In this document: positions 14,807 to 22,940 of the stretch, in pieces
Numbering within the stretch: position 1 is the first letter of the stretch
How the letters are laid out: each line of letters starts with the position of its first letter
The notes under the pieces: generated by a model
Database searches by the model: none
Seen by the model: the letters and a program-made list of their open reading frames with translations, nothing else
What the model was told of the DNA's origin: nothing
Assembly: GCA_002396205.1 (NCBI GenBank)
Contig: DGXB01000059.1
Span: 70,138 to 97,075 of the forward strand
DNA length: 26,938 bases
DNA from: Bacteroidales bacterium UBA4243
GTDB lineage: Bacteria > Bacteroidota > Bacteroidia > Bacteroidales > F082
Direction of reading: 5' to 3'
Made by a program: the position numbers and the translations under genes

Positions 14807-15775
14807 TTTCTTCCTGCCCGAAAGCAGTTCGGCGTAGGTCTTGAGGTGGGCTTTCCGCTCTTCGGGCAAGTCGACAGCCGCAAGGCATTCGAAGGCGCGT
14901 CGGTCGTAGTCGAGCATGACCTGTTCGACGGCTTCCTTCACATGAAGTCGGTTGTAGATTTCTTCCACCTCTTCGATTTTCTCCGTTTCGTCGTGGTCGA
15001 TGCGCAGGGAGAAAAGCTGTTCGAGGCGTTGGCGGTCTTTTTCGGAAGCCATTTCTAAAGCTCTCAGATAAAGGTAGGTCTTCTTGTTGTCGGCGATGTC
15101 GCCTCCATGGCGCTTGCCAAACACTTCAACGTCGCTGTAGAGGTCGAGGATGTCGTCTTGCAGCTGGAAGCTCATGCCGAGATTGATGCCGAAGTCGTAA
15201 AGTCGTTGGATGTCAGCCTCTTTTGCGTTCGCTACGGTCGCGCCCATCTGCAAGGCGGTGGCCAAAAGGACAGCGGTTTTCAGGCGGATCATCTTTAAAT
15301 AGTCCTCAATCGTGACCGATTGTTGCGTCTCGAAGTTGAGGTCCATCTGTTGGCCTTCGCAGATCTCGATGGCCACTTGGCCTAATTGTCGTGCGAGTTC
15401 GGCGCCTTTTTTGGGTTTGAGGGCAAACTGGAAAGCCTTGGCGAGCATGGCGTCGCCGGAGAGGATGGCGATGTCGGCGTTCCATTTCTGGTAGACGGTG
15501 GGCTTGCCGCGACGCACGGGCGCCTTGTCCATGATGTCGTCGTGGATGAGCGTGAAGTTGTGGAAGGTCTCCAAGGCCAAGGCGGGCCAGAGGGCTTCGT
15601 TTTCGTCGCCGCCAAACATGTCGCACGCCAAGAGGCAGAGCATGGGGCGCAGACGCTTACCACTTTGCAGGATGGTGTAGGCGATGGGTTCGTATAGCTC
15701 GGTGGGCTGTCCGCCGAAGTCGGTGTTCGCCAAAAACGCGGCGAAATCTTGTTGCAGTTGCTTGATGATTTCCAT
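14804..15775 (-). CDS. Polyprenyl (short-chain isoprenyl) diphosphate synthase
   Basis: 323 residues from ATG 15775. An upstream in-frame extension to 15904 would cross the promoter and the divergent gene's control region, so it is rejected. Trans-isoprenyl diphosphate synthases condense isopentenyl diphosphate onto an allylic primer, making chains for quinones or undecaprenyl-type precursors. Both Mg2+-binding aspartate motifs are intact: HDDIMD (Asp79, Asp80, Asp83) followed by RRGKPTVYQKW, and LQDDILD (Asp207, Asp208, Asp211). GKRLRP at 39-44 binds the homoallylic substrate. The residue five before the first Asp is Phe74, an aromatic that often limits chain length, so a farnesyl or geranylgeranyl product is more likely than a long one (inference). 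Bidirectional terminator downstream, own promoter upstream. Confidence 0.93.
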   Translation of the reverse strand: MEIIKQLQQDFAAFLANTDFGGQPTELYEPIAYTILQSGKRLRPMLCLLACDMFGGDENEALWPALALETFHNFTLIHDDIMDKAPVRRGKPTVYQKWNADIAILSGDAMLAKAFQFALKPKKGAELARQLGQVAIEICEGQQMDLNFETQQSVTIEDYLKMIRLKTAVLLATALQMGATVANAKEADIQRLYDFGINLGMSFQLQDDILDLYSDVEVFGKRHGGDIADNKKTYLYLRALEMASEKDRQRLEQLFSLRIDHDETEKIEEVEEIYNRLHVKEAVEQVMLDYDRRAFECLAAVDLPEERKAHLKTYAELLSGRKK

Positions 15776-15794
15776 TTTCTTCAATTTTGATGCA

Positions 15795-15802
15795 CAAAAG
15801 TA
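15795..15802 (-). promoter_or_regulatory. -7 box (TACTTTTG) for the polyprenyl synthase gene
   Basis: Minus-strand TAnnTTTG match, 20 bases from the start codon at 15775. Confidence 0.65.
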
Positions 15803-15843
15803 AAGATTTTTGCCGTACCGTGCAATTTTGGAGCGAAATTTGT

Positions 15844-15875
15844 GGTTTTTCTTTTGTGCACACAAAAGAAAAACC
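15844..15875. promoter_or_regulatory. Perfect 15-bp inverted repeat ending just before a lipoprotein start codon
   Basis: Arms GGTTTTTCTTTTGTG (15844-15858) and its exact complement (15861-15875), separated by CA. The right arm ends one base before the ATG at 15877. The left arm includes TTCTTTTG (15849-15856), a near match to the -7 box, 21 bases before the ATG. It may be an operator over the promoter, or an RNA hairpin masking the start. Confidence 0.65.
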
Positions 15876-15876
15876 G

Positions 15877-16911
15877 ATGAAATACATCCAACTGATACCC
15901 GCATTGTTGCTCGGCGCGATGCTGACCGCCTGCAACACGACCAAGAAACTCTATGAAGCCCAAGCGTACGATGAAGTGATTCAGCGCGTTGCGCCCAAGG
16001 TTTGCGAAGGCAACATGAACGCCAAAGACATCAACTATGTGGCGGCATCGTACCACAAGGCCAACCAAGCCGACCACGAGCGCATTCAGGCCCTGAAAGC
16101 CACGGGGCAGCCCGACGTGTGGCCCGAAATCTACCAACGCTATTGCAGCATGAAAGGCCGCAACGACGCCTTGAAATGCTTCCCGACGAAGGTCAAAAAC
16201 GGGATGAACTATGTGAAGCTCGACCTCGACGAGGACATGACGATTGCCCGCAACAAAGCGGAGGCGTATTTGGTGGCCAAGGCCAATCAATTGCTGAATA
16301 CCGGCACTAAAGCTGATGCGGAAATGGCGGGTAAGTATATTGAACAACTGAAGAACACAAATCAAGAAAACTCACAATTGTTGAACCTGCAATTGAAGCA
16401 AGCATTGTATTTAGTGGATAAAGTGGAGTTTGGTGTTGCTTCAGATTATGATTTGCCAAATGGTTTTGTGGAAACCTTGTTTGACTTTTCTGTAGACGAG
16501 CTTCCATCTGGCATTACTCAGATTTATGTATCAAGGAATCCTTCTTTCGCTTGTGTGGTAGTGGACAAGTTGTCTGTGTCACCTGTCCGTTTAGATGAGG
16601 TAACCTTTAAGGAATCCAATGGTGGCAAAAATGTTGAAGTCACGGATCATACACAAAATAAGATCGCAACCATTTCGGGGACGATTGAATATTTTCCTAC
16701 GCGCGCATATCGTTATTATTCTGTTCCCTTTGAGGTGAAATCTACTTTCAAGAACGACTACACCACCATCAAGGGCGACCGCGAGGCGTGTTCAGCGGAG
16801 ACCTTGAGCCGCTTGAGCAGTAAACCTGTACCCGTCCCGACTGACGAGAGTCTGCTCATAGATGCCGCGAAGAAATTGAATGATTTGATTGCAAGTGAGT
16901 TGAAGAAGTAA
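15877..16911 (+). CDS. Uncharacterised lipoprotein of mosaic composition
   Basis: 344 residues from ATG 15877; that start gives the lipoprotein signal MKYIQLIPALLLGAMLTAC with Cys19. Residues 20-150 are helical and resemble tetratricopeptide-like repeats (YEAQAYDEVIQRVAPKVCEGNMNAKDINYVAASYHKANQADHERIQAL). The middle and C-terminal part (about 180-320) looks strand-rich (VDKVEFGVASDYDLPNGFVETLF, YVSRNPSFACVVVDKLSVSPV, KIATISGTIEYFP). I do not recognise a named family. The DNA from about 16290 to 16740 is clearly AT-richer, with different codon choice from both flanks, as if that segment had another origin or weaker selection. Divergent from the polyprenyl synthase gene; the RAYT-like unit starts five bases after its stop. 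Confidence 0.78.
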   Translation: MKYIQLIPALLLGAMLTACNTTKKLYEAQAYDEVIQRVAPKVCEGNMNAKDINYVAASYHKANQADHERIQALKATGQPDVWPEIYQRYCSMKGRNDALKCFPTKVKNGMNYVKLDLDEDMTIARNKAEAYLVAKANQLLNTGTKADAEMAGKYIEQLKNTNQENSQLLNLQLKQALYLVDKVEFGVASDYDLPNGFVETLFDFSVDELPSGITQIYVSRNPSFACVVVDKLSVSPVRLDEVTFKESNGGKNVEVTDHTQNKIATISGTIEYFPTRAYRYYSVPFEVKSTFKNDYTTIKGDREACSAETLSRLSSKPVPVPTDESLLIDAAKKLNDLIASELKK

Positions 16912-16915
16912 TGGG

Positions 16916-16964
16916 AACCCCGAAGGGGTGACAGCTTTGTAGGCAGGCGGTGTAAACCCCTGCC
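16916..16964 (-). repeat. REP-like double hairpin, left copy (inverted)
   Basis: Read on the minus strand: GGCAGG...CCTGCC, then a spacer, then ACCCC-TTC-GGGGT. It is homologous to the two right copies, with paired substitutions that keep both stems. It begins five bases after the upstream lipoprotein stop. Confidence 0.8.
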
Positions 16965-16972
16965 GATAAAAA

Positions 16973-16994
16973 TTGCGGGGCGGGCCGTCCGCAA
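16973..16994. repeat. Small GC-rich hairpin after the left REP-like copy
   Basis: TTGCGG (16973-16978) pairs with CCGCAA (16989-16994). It lies just past the stop codon of the transposase gene and could end its transcript. Confidence 0.5.
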
Positions 16995-17003
16995 GCCGAA
17001 GAA

Positions 17004-17459
17004 TCAATCCACAAACGCATACCGTTCGTCGTATTCCACATGGTATGCATCTAAGAATTGTTTGTATTCGTCCACATAGGTTTGGTCGCGGTGACGTGCC
17101 TTTTGGAATTTGATGTATTTGACGGTTTTGTCAAGTACGGATGCACTGACGCTGAACGCACCATAGCCTTCTTGCCACATGAACGGTTCATAATAACTGT
17201 CCAATGTTTTGATCCATTTGCTGCTGTTGGATTTGATGGTGCGCACGAATTCTGCCAAACTCATCGTTTTGGGCATCGATGCCAAAATGTGGATGTGGTC
17301 GGGACGACCACCCACCTGGATGGAAACGCCGTTGATATTGCGGATGACACCACCGACATAATCGAAAATGCGTCCCAAATCTTCTTTGCGCATGGTGATG
17401 GCGGTGCATTTCGTATGGAACACGATATGCATGTATTGCTGGACTAATGTGCTGGCCAT
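17004..17459 (-). CDS. IS200/RAYT-like Y1 (HUH) transposase
   Basis: 151 residues, a usual length for a single-domain Y1 transposase. The N-terminal QQYMHIVFHTK is typical. The HUH metal-binding motif is GGRPDHIHIL (His55, His57), and the catalytic tyrosine is most likely Tyr115 in VKYIKFQKARH. WQEGYGAFSVS (95-105) is a motif I associate with REP-associated or IS200-like enzymes. These proteins nick and join single-stranded DNA at hairpin ends through a 5'-phosphotyrosine link. All catalytic residues appear present, so the enzyme may be active. No tnpB or IS605 partner is next to it, and REP-like hairpins flank it on both sides, which favours a RAYT-type domesticated transposase. A tandem 18-bp repeat lies six bases upstream of the start. 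Confidence 0.9.
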   Translation of the reverse strand: MASTLVQQYMHIVFHTKCTAITMRKEDLGRIFDYVGGVIRNINGVSIQVGGRPDHIHILASMPKTMSLAEFVRTIKSNSSKWIKTLDSYYEPFMWQEGYGAFSVSASVLDKTVKYIKFQKARHRDQTYVDEYKQFLDAYHVEYDERYAFVD

Positions 17460-17465
17460 GTCATT

Positions 17466-17501
17466 GATTGTTTGGTGTTTAACGATTGTTTGTTGTTTAA
17501 C
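17466..17501. repeat. Tandem 18-bp direct repeat upstream of the transposase gene
   Basis: GATTGTTTGGTGTTTAAC (17466-17483) and GATTGTTTGTTGTTTAAC (17484-17501) match at 17 of 18 bases and abut. They end close to the transposase start codon and may be a protein-binding site or a replication-slippage product. Confidence 0.75.
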
Positions 17502-17505
17502 GATG

Positions 17506-17553
17506 GGCAGAGATTTACACCGTCTGCCTATTGGCTGTCGTCCCTTCGGGACT
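17506..17553 (+). repeat. REP-like double hairpin, right copy 1
   Basis: GGCAGA...TCTGCC stem, spacer, then GTCCC-TTC-GGGAC stem. 47 of 48 bases are identical to the copy at 17581-17628, from which it is 27 bases apart. Confidence 0.85.
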
Positions 17554-17580
17554 ATGGTTAGTTGGCGTTGTCATTTGGTC

Positions 17581-17628
17581 GGCAGAGGTTTACACCGTCT
17601 GCCTATTGGCTGTCGTCCCTTCGGGACT
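17581..17628 (+). repeat. REP-like double hairpin, right copy 2 (overlaps the DUF4296 gene 3' end)
   Basis: Nearly identical to right copy 1. Its last 26 bases are also the end of the minus-strand DUF4296 reading frame, including the stop codon at 17603-17605. Confidence 0.85.
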
Positions 17629-17986
17629 GGGCCGTTAGCCGCTGCATTACCGAATCCATGATTTTTTCCAGCGTTTCGGGGCGCTCGGTGTAATACCTCA
17701 TGTTTTGCACAAAGATGCTGTCGGTGATGCCGTGATGCTCGAAGAGTTGGTCGTAGTATGACCTTGTCAGTGCGGCAAAGTCTATCGGTGTGGTGGGGAG
17801 TGTGTCGTTTTGTTCGCGTTCCTTGGTCTTGCGGTAGTTGATGTCGGCCTCGATGATTTGCACGTCGGTCATCACGGCAATCATCTCCTGTTCGGTGAGG
17901 AGGCGTTCGGGCATAAAGCCTTTGTCCTTGCTACCACATGCGGTTGCAAGGACAAAGAACAATGCTATCAATGCTAATTTTTTCAT
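17603..17986 (-). CDS. DUF4296-like lipoprotein with REP-derived C-terminus
   Basis: 127 residues. The lipoprotein signal MKKLALIALFFVLATACGS has the candidate lipidated Cys17. The body LLTEQEMIAVMTDVQIIEADINYRK and TRSYYDQLFEHHGITDSIFVQNMRYYTERPETLEKIMDSVMQRL matches my recollection of the small Bacteroidota DUF4296 family, of unknown function. It starts six bases after the recQ stop on the same strand, so it is probably co-transcribed with recQ. The last residues (SRRDDSQ) and the stop are encoded by a REP-like repeat, so the C-terminus has likely been replaced or extended by the repeat; the core family region is complete. Confidence 0.82.
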   Translation of the reverse strand: MKKLALIALFFVLATACGSKDKGFMPERLLTEQEMIAVMTDVQIIEADINYRKTKEREQNDTLPTTPIDFAALTRSYYDQLFEHHGITDSIFVQNMRYYTERPETLEKIMDSVMQRLTAQSRRDDSQ

Positions 17987-17992
17987 CTTGAA

Positions 17993-20200
<2,208 letters not shown>

Positions 20201-20303
20201 TGTATTCCTCCTTTTGGTATTGTCCAAATTTTTGCGTTATTTTGCAATCTGAATTGAAAAACTGCGTTTGGTTAAGTGCCGTTTCTGGCCTTTGCAGCGT
20301 AGA

Positions 20304-20311
20304 CAAAGTTA
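20304..20311 (-). promoter_or_regulatory. -7 box (TAACTTTG) for recQ
   Basis: Minus-strand match to TAnnTTTG, 104 bases before the recQ start codon, giving a long leader. A -33 TTG at the expected spacing was not clear. The 152-base gap to kdsD holds no gene. Confidence 0.45.
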
Positions 20312-20352
20312 TAGTTTTTAGGCCACATGGCGCAAGAAAAAAGTGAGAAAAA

Positions 20353-21318
20353 ATGAAAAAAAATGGGACAATTATTGCATTGGCAACTCAAATCATTGAT
20401 AATGAAGCGTCTGCAATTTCTGGGTTAAAGTCGCAAATTGCCGATGATTTCCCGAAAATCGTGGAAATGATGCTCGAAAACAAGGGAAACTTGGTGTTTT
20501 CGGGCATTGGGAAGAGTGCCATCATTGCCCAAAAGATAGCGGCAACGATGAATTCGACGGGCACCAACGCGGTTTTCATGCATGCCGCCGATGCCATCCA
20601 TGGCGACTTGGGCATTGTCCGCGAAGGCGACATTGTGGTCATTCTCTCGAAGAGTGGCGAGACGCCCGAAATCAAGGTGCTGGTGCCGTTGGTCAAGCTG
20701 AGAGGCAACAAAATTGTGGCCATGGTGGGCAACCGCAACTCCTATCTGGCCGCCCAAGCCGACTTCGTGCTTGATGTGACTGTCGACGAGGAAGCCATCC
20801 CGGGCAGCCTTGCCCCGACGAGCAGCACGACGGCGCAACTCGTCATGGGCGATGTGCTTGCATTAATATTAATGAGGTGTCGTGGCTTCTCCACCGCCGA
20901 CTTCGCCAAGTTCCATCCTGGCGGTGCACTCGGCAAGCAACTCTACCTGCGCGTCAAGGACCTTTATGTCGGCAACGAACGCCCCGAAGTGTGCCCCGAC
21001 GACAACCTCACCCGCGTCATCATCGAGATGACCCACAAACGACTCGGCGCCACCGTGGTGATGGACGGAGGAAGGCTCTTGGGCATCATCACCGACGGCG
21101 ACCTGCGCCGCATGTTGCTGAAATATCCCGACATTGAGCACGTCAAGGCCTCGCAAATCATGACCTCCAACCCCAAGACCATCGACGAGGAGGCGCTTGT
21201 GGTCGACGCGCTGCACAAAATGCGCGAGAACAGCATCACGCAATTGCCTGTAACACACGATGGCAAGTATCTGGGTATTATACATTTGCATGATATTTTG
21301 AAAGAAGGGATTTTTTAG
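20353..21318 (+). CDS. kdsD: Arabinose-5-phosphate isomerase (KdsD/KpsF)
   Basis: 321 residues. It interconverts ribulose-5-phosphate and arabinose-5-phosphate, the first step towards Kdo in lipopolysaccharide. The SIS sugar-isomerase domain occupies about residues 40-180 (FSGIGKSAIIAQKIAATMNSTGTNAVFMHAADAIHGDLG, ILSKSGETPEI, SLAPTSSTTAQLVMGDVLA). FHPGGALGKQL joins it to two CBS domains (about 205-320: DNLTRVIIEMTHKRLGATVVMDGGRLLGIITDGDLRRML, IMTSNPKTI, ITQLPVTHDGKYLGIIHLHDIL). This matches KdsD/KpsF in order and length. It lies just upstream of lptB, the LPS exporter ATPase, a pairing also found in proteobacteria, and probably shares a transcript with it. Confidence 0.96.
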   Translation: MKKNGTIIALATQIIDNEASAISGLKSQIADDFPKIVEMMLENKGNLVFSGIGKSAIIAQKIAATMNSTGTNAVFMHAADAIHGDLGIVREGDIVVILSKSGETPEIKVLVPLVKLRGNKIVAMVGNRNSYLAAQADFVLDVTVDEEAIPGSLAPTSSTTAQLVMGDVLALILMRCRGFSTADFAKFHPGGALGKQLYLRVKDLYVGNERPEVCPDDNLTRVIIEMTHKRLGATVVMDGGRLLGIITDGDLRRMLLKYPDIEHVKASQIMTSNPKTIDEEALVVDALHKMRENSITQLPVTHDGKYLGIIHLHDILKEGIF

Positions 21319-21353
21319 TTAGGAGTTAGGAATGATGAATCTTTGAATTTTAT

Positions 21354-21369
21354 ATCTTGAATTTTAAAT
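21354..21369. repeat. 16-base AT-rich repeat copy 2 (ATCTTGAATTTTAAAT)
   Basis: Exact match to 5471-5486. It is embedded in a run of related units (CTTTGAATTTTATAT, CTGAAAT, CTGAAAT) that fills the 75-base gap between kdsD and lptB. Confidence 0.6.
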
Positions 21370-21393
21370 CTGAAATCTGAAATCGATTCTTGA

Positions 21394-22131
21394 ATGAAGC
21401 TAAGCACCGAACATTTAGTGAAGAAATACGGCCAGCGAACGGTCGTCAACGATGTCAACATTGAAGTCGAACAAGGCGAGATCGTGGGTCTGCTCGGCCC
21501 CAACGGAGCAGGCAAGACCACGACGTTCTATATGGTGGTCGGCCTCATCAAGCCCTATTCGGGCAAGGTGTTCCTCGACAAGCAGGACATCTCCGACTTG
21601 CCGATGTACAAACGAGCGCAGATCGGCATCGGCTATCTGGCGCAGGAGGCCTCAGTGTTCCGCCAAATGAGCGTGGAGGACAACATCTATTCCGTCATGC
21701 AGTTCAAGAAAGGCATGACCGACGACGACCGCCATAAGAAACTGGAGGAGCTGCTCGATGAGTTCGGCCTCGGCCATGTGCGCAAGAGCAAAGGCATACA
21801 ACTCTCGGGAGGCGAGCGCCGTCGCACCGAGATTGCCCGTGCCTTGGCCGTAAGTCCCAATTTCATCCTTTTGGACGAACCCTTCGCTGGCGTCGACCCC
21901 ATCGCCGTCGAGGACATCCAACGAATCATCTTCAAGTTGAAAAAGAAAAACATCGGCGTGCTCATCACCGACCATAATGTGCATGAGACCCTAAGCATCA
22001 CCGACCGCGCCTACCTGCTTTTCGACGGCAAGGTGCTCAAGGCCGACACACCCGAAAACTTGGCACAAGACGAACACGTCCGCGAGGTCTATCTCGGACA
22101 TAACTTCGTGTTCCACAAGAAGGAGCTTTAA
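21394..22131 (+). CDS. lptB: LPS export ABC transporter ATP-binding protein LptB
   Basis: 245 residues. It is the cytoplasmic ATPase of the LptB2FG complex, which pulls lipopolysaccharide out of the inner membrane towards the LptA bridge. The Walker A motif is GPNGAGKTTTF (Lys41). LSGGERRRTEIARAL is the ABC signature in the LptB form, FILLDEPFAGVDPIAV is Walker B, and DHNVHETL is the H-loop. These residues and the start MKLSTEHLVKKYGQRTVVNDV are characteristic of LptB. The upstream neighbour is kdsD. The stop overlaps the pssA stop on the other strand by the four bases TTAA, with no terminator hairpin visible between them. Confidence 0.95.
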   Translation: MKLSTEHLVKKYGQRTVVNDVNIEVEQGEIVGLLGPNGAGKTTTFYMVVGLIKPYSGKVFLDKQDISDLPMYKRAQIGIGYLAQEASVFRQMSVEDNIYSVMQFKKGMTDDDRHKKLEELLDEFGLGHVRKSKGIQLSGGERRRTEIARALAVSPNFILLDEPFAGVDPIAVEDIQRIIFKLKKKNIGVLITDHNVHETLSITDRAYLLFDGKVLKADTPENLAQDEHVREVYLGHNFVFHKKEL

Positions 22132-22844
22132 TCTTCCGTTTTTTTGGCGAAGAAAATTGACATCAGGATGTAAACCATCAAGACGAACGGCAACGCCACA
22201 AGCCTGAAAATGGCCAATCCCGCCACAGCGATAATGAGGAAAATCCAGCGTACCTCGTTGCCTTTCCATTTGGTGTTCTTCATCTTGAACGAGAAGAAAC
22301 GCAGGTTGCACACCATCATGAAGCTGAAAACCAACGTGATGCCGAGGCAGGCCCAATAGCCCAACGCGCCATCGGTGAGATGCCCTACTTGGCTGAGCGC
22401 CAACGGTAAAGATGCAATGAAAACGGACATTCCAGGCGCGGGGAGGCCACGAAACGAGGTCTTTTGCGTGTCGTCGATGTTGAACTTGGCCAATCGGATG
22501 GCCGAAAAAACGGGCAATAAAAAGGCCAAGCAAGGCAACAGCTTGATGCCGAGAAGGCTTGCCGATGGGAGGTCGAAGGCAAGACTCATCAGCCAATACA
22601 TGATGAACCCCGGTGCCACGCCCGAAGAGACCACGTCCGACAAGGAGTCCAAGTCAGCCCCGATGGGCGAATGCGCATGGAGCAGCCGTGCGGCGAAACC
22701 GTCCAAAAAGTCGAAGAGGCAGGCCACGAAGATCATGATGGCGGCTTTCACGGGCATGTTCATCGAAATGAAAAGGATGGAAAGGCAGCCCGAAACGAGG
22801 TTGCCGCAAGTGAGGACGTTGGGAATATGCTGTCTGATACTCAT
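22128..22844 (-). CDS. pssA: CDP-diacylglycerol--serine O-phosphatidyltransferase
   Basis: 238 residues from ATG 22844; a longer frame upstream would overlap the murF-alr promoter. It makes phosphatidylserine, the precursor of phosphatidylethanolamine, in the inner membrane. The CDP-alcohol phosphotransferase signature is complete: Asp45-x2-Asp48-Gly49-x2-Ala52-Arg53, Gly62, Asp66 and Asp70 (DFLDGFAAR...GADLDSLSD). Around it lie about seven hydrophobic helices, and the start MSIRQHIPNVLTCGNLVSGC is typical of PssA. It is divergent from murF-alr with a promoter in between, and convergent with lptB. Confidence 0.93.
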   Translation of the reverse strand: MSIRQHIPNVLTCGNLVSGCLSILFISMNMPVKAAIMIFVACLFDFLDGFAARLLHAHSPIGADLDSLSDVVSSGVAPGFIMYWLMSLAFDLPSASLLGIKLLPCLAFLLPVFSAIRLAKFNIDDTQKTSFRGLPAPGMSVFIASLPLALSQVGHLTDGALGYWACLGITLVFSFMMVCNLRFFSFKMKNTKWKGNEVRWIFLIIAVAGLAIFRLVALPFVLMVYILMSIFFAKKTED

Positions 22845-22863
22845 TTCCGTTGGTTTGATGCCG

Positions 22864-22871
22864 CAAAGGTA
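22864..22871 (-). promoter_or_regulatory. -7 box (TACCTTTG) for pssA
   Basis: Minus-strand match to TAnnTTTG, 20 bases from the pssA start codon. Confidence 0.65.
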
Positions 22872-22912
22872 GTTTATTTTTCGGCTCGCTCGCATGGCAT
22901 GGCGAAAACCTT

Positions 22913-22920
22913 TATTTTTG
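22913..22920 (+). promoter_or_regulatory. -7 box (TATTTTTG) for murF-alr
   Basis: Plus-strand match, 21 bases before ATG 22941. It supports that start over the much longer upstream frame. Confidence 0.7.
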
Positions 22921-22940
22921 CACGAAAATTTTGGAACCCC

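Larger units (their letters stand above)
16916..17628. mobile_element. RAYT-like unit: Y1 transposase gene flanked by inverted REP-like palindromes
   Basis: The transposase gene (minus strand) lies between one REP-like copy at 16916-16964 and two copies in the opposite orientation at 17506-17553 and 17581-17628. This arrangement is like REP-associated tyrosine transposases and their target palindromes. The exact ends of any mobile unit are not defined by the sequence alone. Confidence 0.7.

Noticed and set aside
14338..14883. 181-codon minus-strand frame opposite the Cys-repeat gene
   Set aside because: Its Phe/Ser-rich repeats are the mirror of the Lys/Cys repeats. The plus-strand frame has a signal peptide and a proper terminator, so the minus frame is a shadow.
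17004..17459. Complete IS605-type element with tnpB
   Set aside because: No tnpB-like frame is adjacent on either side. The flanks are REP-like repeats and unrelated lipoprotein genes.
17506..17628. Two 48-base repeats considered as a CRISPR array
   Set aside because: Only two co-oriented copies are present, the unit forms two hairpins, the third copy is inverted on the far side of a transposase gene, and no cas gene is present.
22671..22940. 90-codon upstream extension of the murF-alr frame
   Set aside because: It lies within pssA and the divergent promoter region. The MurF family sequence starts at ATG 22941, 21 bases after a good -7 box.
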